Assembly: GCA_934526125.1 (NCBI GenBank)
Contig: CAKSZU010000028.1
Coordinates: 1 to 23,099, forward strand
DNA from: an uncultured Faecalibacterium sp.
Lineage (GTDB): Bacteria; Bacillota; Clostridia; Oscillospirales; Ruminococcaceae
Length of the DNA: 23,099 bases
Reading direction: 5' to 3'
The notes below the pieces were generated by a model that did no database searches, was not told where the DNA came from, and saw only the letters and a program-made list of their open reading frames with translations. The position numbers and the translations under genes were made by a program. This document shows positions 15,570 to 23,099 of this stretch, piece by piece. Position 1 is the first letter of the stretch, and each line of letters begins with the position of its first letter.

Positions 15570-17078
15570 ATGTTAGAGACCATCACCAATGCCAACAGCT
15601 TTGTCAACGGCATCGTCTGGGGCCCGGTTGGCCTGGCGCTGCTCTTCGGCACCGGCCTGCTCATGACGGCGCGCACCGGCTTTTTCCAGTTCGGGCATTT
15701 CCGCTACTGGATGAAGAACACCATCGGCGCTATCTTTGCGGACCGGAAGATCACCGCCCACACCGGCAAGGACGACAAGGCCATCAGCCAGTTCCAGAGC
15801 CTGTGTACGGCGCTGGCGGCCACCATCGGCACCGGCAACATCGTGGGCGTGGCCACGGCCATCATCTCCGGCGGCCCCGGCTCCATCTTCTGGATGTGGG
15901 TCATGGCCATTCTGGGGATGATGACCAACTACTCCGAGAATGTTCTGGGCATCTTCTACCGCCGCAAGAATGCCGACGGTGAGTGGTCCGGCGGTGCCAT
16001 GTATTACCTCTCGGACGGTCTGGGCGGCAAGAAGGGCTGCAAACAGCTGGGCCGGGTGCTGGCGGTGCTGTTTGCCTGCTTCTGTGTGCTGGCAAGCTTC
16101 GGCATCGGCAACATGAGCCAGATCAACTCCATTGCGGGCAACATGCAGGCAGCCTTCCGGGTACCCAACGCCGTGACCGGCATCCTGCTGGCCATCCTGA
16201 CGGCTCTGGTCATCCTGGGCGGCCTGAAGCGTGTGGCGGCAGTCACCGAGAAGATCGTCCCCCTGATGGCGCTGTTCTACATCGTGGGCGCGCTGACGGT
16301 GGTGGGCACCCACTTCACCGCCATCCCCGCCGCGTTCGCCTCCATCTTCAAGGGCGCTTTTGCCGCAAAGGCTGCCGGAGGCGGTGTGCTGGGCTACGGC
16401 GTCTCCCGGGCCATCACCTGGGGCTTCAAGCGGGGCGCTTTCTCCAACGAGGCGGGCCTCGGCTCCTCGGTCATGGTCCACTCCTCCTCCAACGTCAAGG
16501 AGCCGGTCCAGCAGGGCATGTGGGGCATCTTTGAGGTCTTTGCCGACACCATCGTGGTCTGCACCCTGACGGCTCTGGTGGTGCTGACCAGCGGGTTCGT
16601 GGATCTGGAGACCGGCCATATGCTCACCGAGGTGCAGGGCTCTGCGCTGGTGGGCGAGGCCTTCTCCACCGTGTTCGGCGGTCTGGGCCCAAAGTTCATC
16701 GCAGTGTCCATCCTGCTGTTTGCCTATTCCACCACCCTGGGCTGGAGCCACTACGGCACCAAGGCCTTTGAGTACCTCTTCGGCACCAAAGCCACGGTGG
16801 GCTACAAGGCCGTGTTCGTGGGCATGGTGGTCATCGGTGCCACCATGAAGCTGGACCTCGCCTGGGATCTGTCCGACACCTTCAACGGCCTGATGATGCT
16901 GCCCAACCTGATCGGCGTGATCACCCTGTCGGGCACGGTGGCAAAGATCACCAAGAACTACATCGACCGCAGGCTCCACGGCGCGGACATAGAGCCCATG
17001 TGGTCGGCCTTTGCGGAGTATCAGGAAGAGGAAGAAGCGGAAGAGGCGGCCGAGCGCCAGAAGGCCGTCAACGAGTAA
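15570..17078 (+). CDS. Sodium:alanine/glycine symporter (AGCS family)
   Basis: 502 residues, about eleven membrane segments, normal AGCS length. Blocks typical of AgcS/DagA are GLLMTARTGFFQFGHF, ISQFQSLCTALAATIGTGNIVGVATAI (in part), GGPGSIFWMWVMAILGM, FSNEAGLGSS and STTLGWSHYGTKAFEYLF (in part). It imports alanine or glycine with Na+. The glycine riboswitch in its leader points to glycine as a main substrate. The start ATG 15570 follows AGAGGGGG with about 8 nt; the frame stays open upstream through the riboswitch, but that part is leader RNA. The C-terminus is cytoplasmic and Glu-rich. A bidirectional terminator follows. Confidence 0.95.
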   Translation: MLETITNANSFVNGIVWGPVGLALLFGTGLLMTARTGFFQFGHFRYWMKNTIGAIFADRKITAHTGKDDKAISQFQSLCTALAATIGTGNIVGVATAIISGGPGSIFWMWVMAILGMMTNYSENVLGIFYRRKNADGEWSGGAMYYLSDGLGGKKGCKQLGRVLAVLFACFCVLASFGIGNMSQINSIAGNMQAAFRVPNAVTGILLAILTALVILGGLKRVAAVTEKIVPLMALFYIVGALTVVGTHFTAIPAAFASIFKGAFAAKAAGGGVLGYGVSRAITWGFKRGAFSNEAGLGSSVMVHSSSNVKEPVQQGMWGIFEVFADTIVVCTLTALVVLTSGFVDLETGHMLTEVQGSALVGEAFSTVFGGLGPKFIAVSILLFAYSTTLGWSHYGTKAFEYLFGTKATVGYKAVFVGMVVIGATMKLDLAWDLSDTFNGLMMLPNLIGVITLSGTVAKITKNYIDRRLHGADIEPMWSAFAEYQEEEEAEEAAERQKAVNE

Positions 17079-17088
17079 CGGATAATAC

Positions 17089-17117
17089 AAAACGGAGCTG
17101 CACCGCAGCTCCGTTTT
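17089..17117. terminator. Bidirectional intrinsic terminator
   Basis: Perfect 13-bp stem 17089-17101 / 17105-17117 with loop ACC, with A's on one side and T's on the other. It ends the symporter gene (stop 17078) on the plus strand and the flavoprotein gene (stop 17124) on the minus strand. Confidence 0.9.
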
Positions 17118-17123
17118 GCTTTC

Positions 17124-18386
17124 TTATCGATGTTTTTTTCGCAGGGTGCGCACGGCGTCCCGCCCGGCCACGATGCCGCTGCCGAAGGCCCAGTGGAGGT
17201 TGAAGCCGCCGCAGGTCCCGGCGCAGTCCAGCGTCTCTCCGATGAAGTAAAGGCCCGGGCAGCCCTTGAAGCGGAATGTGGGTTCCAGCTCGGTCAGGCT
17301 CAGGCCGCCGCCGGTGGTCTGGGCCTGTTTCCAGCCGCAGGGGGTCAGCCCCTCGAAAAGCCAGTGCTTGGCGGTGTTGGCCAGCACCTGCCAGGCCGCA
17401 TCCGGCAGGATGTCCACCGGGGCGTCCGGCAGGCGGGCCGCTTTCCAGAGGGCCCGGCCCAGCTTCGGGTTCAGCAGGCCGGTCCAGAAATCCGCCGGGG
17501 CTTTGCCGGGCAGCAGGGGGACCCGCCCGGCAAACAGGGCGGTCAGGGCGGCTTCGTCCAGCGCGGGGAAGAGGTCCAGCTCCACGGCGGGGCGCTTCGG
17601 CCCCCGGCCCGGGGCCAGATGGCCGGACAGCTGCATGATGCAGATGCCGGAAAGCCCGTAGTCGGTGAACTGCACTTCGCCGGTCTCGGCGGCCACGGCG
17701 GTGTGGCGGTCCAGATCCAGCAGCCGGACCGCGGCCTTTGCCCGGATGCCGGCCAGCGTCCTGTCGGGCTTTGCCGTCTGAAGGGCGGTCAGGCAGGGGT
17801 AAAGGGGCTCCAGCTTTCCGCCGCACTGGGCCGCGAATTTTGTGCCGAAGCCGTCGGTGCCGAACTGCGGCCCGGCGCTGCCGCCCATGGCGCAGATCAC
17901 GGCATCGGCCCGCAGGGTGAGGTCCCGGCCGTCGGCGTCCCCGAAGAGGACGGTGTAGCCGCCCCGGTTCTGGCTCAGGGTCTGGACGGTGCAGCCGGTG
18001 CGCAGCTCCACCCCAAGCCGGGCCAGATGGCCTTCCAGCAGGGCCAGCACGTCTGCGGCCTGGTTGGAGTAGGGGTAGACCCGCCCGGCCTCGTCGGTGC
18101 GGGTGTACAGCCCCAGCGCCGCGAACCATTCCAGCGGCGCGGCGGCTTCCACGGCCGCCAGCAGGGGCTGCAGGGCCTTCGGGTCTGCGGTGAAATAGCA
18201 CTTCGGTGCGATGCCGGTGTTATCCAGGTTGCAGCGGCCGTTGCCGGTGGCCAGCAGCTTTTTACCCACCCGGGGGTTGCGGTCCAGCACCGTCACCCGC
18301 ACGGACCCGGCCGGGGCCGCCTGCGCGGCGGCCAGTGCGGCGGCAAGACCGGCGGCACCGCCGCCAAGAACTACGATCTGTTGCAT
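17124..18386 (-). CDS. HI0933/YhiN-family FAD-dependent flavoprotein (BaiN-like)
   Basis: 420 residues, normal length. N-terminal FAD-binding Rossmann motif VVLGGGAAGLAAA (G8, G9, G10, G13), the family signature GKKLLATGNGRCNL (about 41-55), AMGGSAGPQFGTDGFG, and the C-terminal CGGFNLHWAFGSGIVAGRDA that contacts FAD. The family (COG2081) includes BaiN of Clostridium, implicated in bile-acid 7-dehydroxylation, but most members have no known substrate and the context here gives none. ATG 18386 is chosen because AGAGAGG lies about 9 nt upstream; a GTG at 18395 would overlap that site. The gene has its own promoter and terminator, so it is monocistronic. Confidence 0.9.
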   Translation of the reverse strand: MQQIVVLGGGAAGLAAALAAAQAAPAGSVRVTVLDRNPRVGKKLLATGNGRCNLDNTGIAPKCYFTADPKALQPLLAAVEAAAPLEWFAALGLYTRTDEAGRVYPYSNQAADVLALLEGHLARLGVELRTGCTVQTLSQNRGGYTVLFGDADGRDLTLRADAVICAMGGSAGPQFGTDGFGTKFAAQCGGKLEPLYPCLTALQTAKPDRTLAGIRAKAAVRLLDLDRHTAVAAETGEVQFTDYGLSGICIMQLSGHLAPGRGPKRPAVELDLFPALDEAALTALFAGRVPLLPGKAPADFWTGLLNPKLGRALWKAARLPDAPVDILPDAAWQVLANTAKHWLFEGLTPCGWKQAQTTGGGLSLTELEPTFRFKGCPGLYFIGETLDCAGTCGGFNLHWAFGSGIVAGRDAVRTLRKKHR

Positions 18387-18416
18387 GGAAAGCACCTCTC
18401 TGATGAAATCAGCCTC

Positions 18417-18425
18417 ATTATAACA
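18417..18425 (-). promoter_or_regulatory. Extended -10 promoter of the HI0933-type gene
   Basis: On the minus strand TGTTATAAT, i.e. a perfect -10 with the extended TG, lies about 30 bp before the start codon. The -35 is weak (TATCAT at 17 bp). Confidence 0.6.
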
Positions 18426-18488
18426 CAGGCTGCAGCAAAATGATATGCACAGGCATCAAATGCGGGGCAAAGAATCTTTGCGAAACGC

Positions 18489-18517
18489 TTGACGTAGGGG
18501 CCGGGATTTGGTAATTT
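18489..18517 (+). promoter_or_regulatory. Probable promoter of the GGDEF gene
   Basis: TTGACG (18489-18494) and TAATTT (18512-18517) are 17 bp apart. The -35 is good and the -10 poor. It is about 60 bp before the start codon. Confidence 0.5.
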
Positions 18518-18578
18518 TAGGATGTTATGATCGTATGGCCTGACAGAGCGGGACTGCCTGCCGGAAAGGGTGTCGGAA

Positions 18579-20060
18579 ATGGGAAAGAACCGGGAAAACT
18601 GGAGGCTGGCCGGACTGATGGCCGTGATCCTTGCGGTGGGCCTGCTTTGCTATGGCTTTTACATCCGGAAACAGTTCTACGACGAGGGCATCAGCAACCT
18701 GCAGGAGATCTACGAGCAGGTGAACAAGACCTTCACCATCTTCACCCAGCGGAACTGGAACGTGCTGAGCGAGTGGGGCGAAAGCCTGCAGACCGCCAGC
18801 GCAGAGGGCCGGACGGTGGAGCAGCTGGAAAGCTTTGAAGCGGAGCGGAACACCTGGCAGTACAGCGGGGTATACCTGTTCAATGAGGACTGCGAATACT
18901 GGAGCACCCAGAACAAGCACAACAAGGTGGAACACCTCTGGACGGCCTTTGAAGAGATGTACCGCACCGGGGAGCCGACCGTGTCCAGCTATGTGATGAC
19001 CAACGGGGAGCGCCGGGTCGTGTTTGCCGTGCCCATCGACCCGGTGGAGATCGACGGCAAGACCTACACCTGTCTTGCGGTGAGCTACAAGAACTCCACC
19101 ATCGAAGAGCTGATCGGCGGGCACTCCTACAACGGGCAGAGCGACTGCTACATCGTTTACCCCAGCGGCAACGTGATGCTTTCGGAGGAGCCCAAGAGCG
19201 AGATCGAGGCCTGGATGGAGAACCTCTTCGACTACCTCGAACAGAACACCAAGGTGAAGTCCGCAGAGCTTTCTGCAGCCCGGCAGGGCGTGGAGACCGG
19301 CGGGACCGGCAGCCTGCTGTACCGGTACGAGGGCAGGAGCTATTATCTGGTCTACCGCCCGGTGGGCTTTCAGGATCTGTCCATCATCGGCATCGTCAGC
19401 CGGGATGCGGTGGACAGCGGGATGCGCAAGATCCAGAACGCGACCCTCCTGCTGCTTTTAGTCCTGTTTGCCAGCGCCGCCGCGGTGCTGGTGTGGAGCA
19501 TCAAGCGGGACGCCCGGTTCCGGGTGCAGGAGAAGGAGTGCGCCCTCCGTCAGGAAGAGCAGGCCCGCCAGCAGATGGAGGGCCTTGCCAACACCGACGG
19601 CCTGACCGGATTGTACAACGAGCGGTATTTCAATGCCCTGTTAAAAGAAAAGGCCCGGCGGCAGGAGCCCTTTGTCCTGTTCTATCTGGACCTGGACCGG
19701 TTCAAGCCGGTGAACGATATCTACGGCCACGATGTGGGCGACCAGCTGCTCCGGGAGGTGGCGAACCGCCTGCGGGGCTGTGTGCGGGAGGATGACTACG
19801 CCTTCCGCATCGGCGGCGACGAGTTCGCCCTGATCCTGAACGGTGCCATGACCCGGGAGTTCTGCGGGCGGCGGATCGAGAAGATCAAGGCGGCCATCCG
19901 GGAGCCCTTCGTCCTGAAGACGGCCACGGTGCAGGTGGGCACCAGCTGCGGCTGCGCATCGTTCCCCAGCGAGAGCAGCGACGCCCGGGAGATCCGCATC
20001 CTGGCGGATCAGCGGATGTATGAAGACAAACAGCGCTCCGGACAGAGCCGCGAGCGTTGA
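18579..20060 (+). CDS. Membrane diguanylate cyclase (extracytoplasmic sensor + GGDEF)
   Basis: 493 residues. Membrane segment 1 (about 10-28), an extracytoplasmic region of about 255 residues with Cache/PAS-like spacing, membrane segment 2 (about 288-308), a short coiled linker rich in Glu/Gln/Arg, then the GGDEF domain (about 330-490). The cyclase motifs DLDRFKPVNDIYGHDVGD and RIGGDEF (GGDEF at 412-416) are intact, and an RxxD inhibitory site (REDD) lies at the correct distance before them, so it should make c-di-GMP from GTP with product feedback. ATG 18579 is chosen because GGAAAGG lies 9 nt upstream; the GTG at 18570 sits directly on that site. No PilZ or EAL gene is in the window. The SpoVT-like gene follows after 97 bp. 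Confidence 0.93.
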   Translation: MGKNRENWRLAGLMAVILAVGLLCYGFYIRKQFYDEGISNLQEIYEQVNKTFTIFTQRNWNVLSEWGESLQTASAEGRTVEQLESFEAERNTWQYSGVYLFNEDCEYWSTQNKHNKVEHLWTAFEEMYRTGEPTVSSYVMTNGERRVVFAVPIDPVEIDGKTYTCLAVSYKNSTIEELIGGHSYNGQSDCYIVYPSGNVMLSEEPKSEIEAWMENLFDYLEQNTKVKSAELSAARQGVETGGTGSLLYRYEGRSYYLVYRPVGFQDLSIIGIVSRDAVDSGMRKIQNATLLLLLVLFASAAAVLVWSIKRDARFRVQEKECALRQEEQARQQMEGLANTDGLTGLYNERYFNALLKEKARRQEPFVLFYLDLDRFKPVNDIYGHDVGDQLLREVANRLRGCVREDDYAFRIGGDEFALILNGAMTREFCGRRIEKIKAAIREPFVLKTATVQVGTSCGCASFPSESSDAREIRILADQRMYEDKQRSGQSRER

Positions 20061-20157
20061 ATCGGATGAATAAATCTCCATGACTTTCCACAGAATAACC
20101 ATACTTCGCAGAAATCTGGGAGAACTGGAAAAGATGAACATGGAAAGGGAGATACAG

Positions 20158-20700
20158 ATGAAAGCAACCGGGATCGTCCGCCGCATCGATGAACTGGGGA
20201 GAGTGGTCATCCCCAAGGAGATCCGCCGCACCCAGCGCATCCGCCGGGGAGACCCGCTGGAGATCTTCACCACCGGCGACGGGGAGGTGATCTTCAAGAA
20301 GTATTCGCCCATCGGGGAACTCAGCGGTACTGTGGTACAGTATGTGGAGGTGCTGAGCCGGAGTTTCGGGCTGACGGCCTTTGTGTCGGACCGGGACCGG
20401 ATCCTGGCTGCGGCCGGGTCGGGCCGGCGGGACCTTGCCGACCGGAGCGTCAGCCAGCCGCTGGAAAAGCTGATGGACAGCCGCCGGGTCTACCACAGCG
20501 AGGGGGTGCCGGAAAAGGCACTGCTGCCCTGTGAGGGCTCGCCACGGGCGCTGCTGTGCGCGGCCCCGATCATCGCCGCAGGGGACGTGGCAGGCTCGGT
20601 GGGGCTGCTGACCGAGGACCGCGCCGCCCAGCCTGATCTTGCCCAGCAGAAGGCCGTTGCCGTCGCGGCAGCGTTCCTGGCAAAGCAGATGGAGGAATAA
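20158..20700 (+). CDS. spoVT: SpoVT-like AbrB-family transcriptional regulator with GAF-like domain
   Basis: 180 residues, the length of B. subtilis SpoVT (178). The N-terminal swapped-hairpin DNA-binding domain (1-52) starts with MKATGIVRRIDELGRVVIPK and EIRRTQRIRRGDPLEIFT, nearly the SpoVT/AbrB consensus. Residues about 55-180 form a GAF-like domain (LTAFVSDRDRILAAAG, ...APIIAAGDVAGSVGLL). In spore formers SpoVT works in the forespore; in a non-sporulating relative it would be a general regulator (inference). The ATG at 20158 follows AAGGGAGA with 7 nt. Upstream in-frame Met codons (20080 onward) encode no conserved sequence. A terminator follows 18 bp after the stop. Confidence 0.9.
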   Translation: MKATGIVRRIDELGRVVIPKEIRRTQRIRRGDPLEIFTTGDGEVIFKKYSPIGELSGTVVQYVEVLSRSFGLTAFVSDRDRILAAAGSGRRDLADRSVSQPLEKLMDSRRVYHSEGVPEKALLPCEGSPRALLCAAPIIAAGDVAGSVGLLTEDRAAQPDLAQQKAVAVAAAFLAKQMEE

Positions 20701-20718
20701 GACATTATAAATAGGGAA

Positions 20719-20751
20719 GCCGCTGCGGGGAAAACCTGCGGCGGCTTTTTT
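20719..20751 (+). terminator. Intrinsic terminator after the SpoVT-like gene
   Basis: An 11-bp stem 20719-20729 / 20735-20745 (two G-T pairs), flanking AA/TT, and six T (20746-20751). Confidence 0.92.
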
Positions 20752-20767
20752 GCTGGCAGGCGGCTTG

Positions 20768-20870
20768 CCCTCTCAGGGGCGGCCCGGCCTTTTTCTGACG
20801 CTGACCCCGCAGATGCCTTGGCTCCCCCTTTGGGGGAGCTGGCAAAGCCGCAAGGCTTTGACTGAGAGGG
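20768..20870. repeat. Intergenic palindromic element with nested hairpins
   Basis: Outer arms CCCTCTCAG (20768-20776) and CTGAGAGGG (20862-20870) are perfect inverted repeats. Inside are an 8-bp hairpin GCTCCCCC/GGGGGAGC with loop TTT (20821-20839) and a 7-bp hairpin CAAAGCC/GGCTTTG with a GCAA tetraloop (20843-20860). Just outside, AGAGGG (20865-20870) can pair instead with CCCTCT (20875-20880), which runs into TTTT. The layout resembles a REP/MITE-like repeat that I recall as frequent in Faecalibacterium-type genomes; only one copy is in this window. It contains no coding frame. Confidence 0.7.
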
Positions 20871-20925
20871 CTGACCCTCTTTTATGACAGAATTATGAAT
20901 CTTTCAAAACTTTTCTGGGAACCTA

Positions 20926-20953
20926 TTGACAGAGCCGGAAAATTGGATATAAT
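20926..20953 (+). promoter_or_regulatory. Sigma-A promoter of the hrcA operon
   Basis: Perfect TTGACA (20926-20931) and perfect TATAAT (20948-20953), 16 bp apart. The transcription start would fall near 20960, inside the CIRCE operator. Confidence 0.92.
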
Positions 20954-20957
20954 GGTC

Positions 20958-20984
20958 TTAGCACTCAGGAAGACGGAGTGCTAA
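20958..20984 (+). promoter_or_regulatory. CIRCE operator (HrcA binding site)
   Basis: Perfect TTAGCACTC-N9-GAGTGCTAA, five bases after the -10 box. HrcA repressor binds it and is released on heat shock, so the operon is self-regulated. Confidence 0.98.
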
Positions 20985-21016
20985 AGAACAGAAAGCAAAC
21001 AAAGGAGGCAGGCGCT

Positions 21017-22090
21017 ATGACAATGGATGCACGCAAGCAGCGAGTCTTGCAGGCCATCGTCGCGCTGTATGGCCTCGAGGGCGAGCCCGTAGGCAGCAGT
21101 GTACTGGCAAACTACTTTGATATGGCAGTGTCCAGCGCCACGCTGCGCAACGAGATGGCTGCGCTGACCAAGCTGGGTCTGCTGGAGCAGCCCCACACCA
21201 GCGCGGGCCGTGTCCCCAGTGCCAAGGGCTACCGTTATTATCTGGACAATCTTCTTACCGACGACCAGCCGCTGGACCGTGTGACCCGCGCCCGTGTGGA
21301 CGCGGTGTTCGCCAGCCTGGACCACGAGCCGGAAAAGCTGGCACAGGGTGCCGCCAAGGCGCTGGCCGCCATCAGCGGCTGCACCGCCGCCGTCAGCACC
21401 CCCTGCGCCGAGGACCTGTGCATCGCCCATTATGAGGTGGTGCAGGTGGGCCGCAGCGCCGCCGCCGTGCTGGCAGTCACCACCGCCGGTTACGTCCGCA
21501 CCCGTGTGGCGCGGGTCCGCACCGGATTTTCCCGGGAAAATGCCGCCGCGCTTGCCGCGCTGCTGAACCGGAACCTGACCTTTGTGGCCCCGGTGGATCT
21601 GTCGCCCCGGCTCCTCGCGGACCTGTGCAGTCAGATCAGCCCGGAGCTGGTGCCGGTGGTCAGCGCCGCCGCCGCGATCCTGCAGGACTCCACTACCCCC
21701 CATGTTTATCTGGGCGGCGAGCAGTACCTGCTGGACTGGCCGCAGCTGGAAGGCAAGGTGGGCAGCATCCTCACCCTGCTGAACGATGAAGAGCAGGCCG
21801 CAGAACTCATCGCTCCCCCGGCGGAGCGGAACGAGAGCGTCCTGCTGGGCGAGGATCTGGAACCCCAGATCCCGGGCTTGTGCATCGTCAGCGACCGGTA
21901 TCTGGTGGGCGGAGGCCTCTGGGGCTCCGTGGCCCTGATCGGCCCCACCCGGATGCCCTTCCAGAAGCTGATGCCGCTGCTCCACACCTTTGCCGATCAG
22001 CTGGGCGAAGGAATGAGCGGCAAACGAAAAGATACCCCGCAGGCAGCCGCACCCCGGCGGACTGTGATCTATAAGGAGGACCTGGAATGA
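21017..22090 (+). CDS. hrcA: Heat-inducible transcription repressor HrcA
   Basis: 357 residues, normal length. N-terminal winged helix with DARKQRVLQAIVALY, SSATLRNEMAALTKLGLLEQPHTSAGRVPSAKGYRYYLD (shown here in parts: SSATLRNEMAALTKLGLLEQ and PHTSAGRVPSAKGYRYYLD), the strongest HrcA signature. The C-terminal GAF-like and insertion domains follow, with the family end LWGSVALIGPTRMPF. It represses this operon through the CIRCE site upstream and is folded by GroE when stress-free (family knowledge). ATG 21017 lies 8 nt after AAAGGAGG; a second ATG at 21023 is too far. The stop overlaps the grpE start by 4 bp. Confidence 0.97.
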   Translation: MTMDARKQRVLQAIVALYGLEGEPVGSSVLANYFDMAVSSATLRNEMAALTKLGLLEQPHTSAGRVPSAKGYRYYLDNLLTDDQPLDRVTRARVDAVFASLDHEPEKLAQGAAKALAAISGCTAAVSTPCAEDLCIAHYEVVQVGRSAAAVLAVTTAGYVRTRVARVRTGFSRENAAALAALLNRNLTFVAPVDLSPRLLADLCSQISPELVPVVSAAAAILQDSTTPHVYLGGEQYLLDWPQLEGKVGSILTLLNDEEQAAELIAPPAERNESVLLGEDLEPQIPGLCIVSDRYLVGGGLWGSVALIGPTRMPFQKLMPLLHTFADQLGEGMSGKRKDTPQAAAPRRTVIYKEDLE

Positions 22091-22716
22091 GCGAAGAAAC
22101 AAAGAAGACCCCGCAGGCCGAGCAGGCCGCAGCGGAGCCCAAGACCGCAGGGCAGGCCGCCCCGGAAGCTGCCCCCGAGCAGGAAGCTGCTCCGGAAGCA
22201 AATGCCGAAACGGCAGATCCCAAAAAGAAGGATGGCTTCTTCAACAAGAAGGCCCGGGAGCTGGAAGCTGTGAAAGCCAAGCTGGACGCCGCCGAGAAGA
22301 ACGCCAACCAGGCAAAGGACCAGCTGCTGCGGATGGCCGCCGAGTATGAGAACTACCGCAAGCGTTCCACCCGGGAAGCCGATCAGAAGTTCAACGACGG
22401 CGTGTCCTTCGCCGTGAACCAGATCATCCCCATCCTCGACACGCTGGAGATGGCTGCCAACGCCCCCACCACCGACGAGAACTACAAGAAGGGCGTGACC
22501 ATGACGCTGGACAAAGCCGCCAAGGCGCTGGATGCCCTCCATGTGGAGGAGATCGAGGCGCTGGGCAAGCCCTTTGACCCCAACTTCATGAATGCAGTGC
22601 AGCAGATCCCCGCCCCGGACGGACAGGAGAGCGGCACCGTCATCACGGTCTACCAGAAAGGTTACAAGCTGGGCGACAAGATCGTCCGCCATGCGACCGT
22701 TGTGGTGGCCGAGTAA
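22087..22716 (+). CDS. grpE: Nucleotide exchange factor GrpE
   Basis: 209 residues. An Ala/Glu/Pro-rich disordered N-terminus (1-50), the long dimerising coiled coil (about 55-100, ending in DQLLRMAAEYENYRKRSTRE), the four-helix region and the C-terminal beta-wing (FDPNFMNAVQQIP, GTVITVYQKGYKLGDKIVRHATVVVA in part). It releases ADP from DnaK. The ATGA overlap with hrcA and the AAGGAGG site set the start. The N-terminal extension is longer and more acidic than in E. coli, which is common in Firmicutes. Confidence 0.96.
   Translation: MSEETKKTPQAEQAAAEPKTAGQAAPEAAPEQEAAPEANAETADPKKKDGFFNKKARELEAVKAKLDAAEKNANQAKDQLLRMAAEYENYRKRSTREADQKFNDGVSFAVNQIIPILDTLEMAANAPTTDENYKKGVTMTLDKAAKALDALHVEEIEALGKPFDPNFMNAVQQIPAPDGQESGTVITVYQKGYKLGDKIVRHATVVVAE

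Positions 22717-23099
<383 letters not shown>

Noticed and set aside
15573..17090. 505-codon minus-strand open frame opposite the symporter
   Set aside because: Same reason: a His/Gln/Gly-rich shadow of an unmistakable AGCS gene.

Overview
The window looks like chromosomal core and near-core DNA of a GC-rich, low-motility gut Firmicute of the Oscillospiraceae (Faecalibacterium / Gemmiger / Subdoligranulum type). Reasons: a canonical HrcA/CIRCE heat-shock operon, a SpoVT-like AbrB regulator, a glycine riboswitch on an AGCS symporter, an ECF S component, strong AGGAGG ribosome sites and sigma-A promoters, plus an intergenic palindromic repeat of a kind I associate with Faecalibacterium-like genomes. 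The species is inference. I see no tRNA, rRNA, insertion sequence, prophage or CRISPR array.

Layout. 1-911 (-): 5' part of ychF. 1199-3411 (+): OmpR-type response regulator and sensor kinase, one-base overlap, ended by a terminator. 3537-7795 (+): a new transcription unit with rpe, three tightly coupled membrane genes related to RnfD, RnfE and RnfA, and a membrane-anchored DUF4015-like protein. 7848-11906 (+): DUF1015 protein, DEAD-box RNA helicase and RlmA-type 23S rRNA methyltransferase, overlapping each other. 12001-12654 (-) and 12819-14261 (+): an ECF transporter S component divergent from a MocR-type regulator with face-to-face promoters between them. 14168-15085 (-): a divergent LCP-like protein whose 3' end overlaps the MocR gene by 94 bp. 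15221-17078 (+): promoter, glycine riboswitch, attenuator terminator and Na+/alanine-glycine symporter. 17124-18386 (-): HI0933-type flavoprotein. 18579-20700 (+): membrane GGDEF diguanylate cyclase and SpoVT-like regulator. 20768-20870: palindromic repeat. 20926-23099 (+): CIRCE-controlled hrcA-grpE-dnaK, with dnaK cut by the window end.

The most unusual content is the RnfD-E-A-like trio. The fold-defining sequences of the three Rnf/Nqr membrane subunits are clearly present. All four cysteines that hold the intramembrane [2Fe-2S] cluster between RnfA and RnfE are replaced (Ala, Pro, Ser, Ser), and the RnfD covalent-flavin motif is not intact. No RnfB, RnfC or RnfG gene accompanies the trio. 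This suggests a redox-dead derivative of the Rnf membrane core with a new role, in one operon with an extracytoplasmic hydrolase-like protein. Further oddities are a MocR regulator whose PLP lysine is arginine, an LCP-like protein without the family arginines, and a helicase with a roughly 255-residue disordered tail that contains its own candidate start site.
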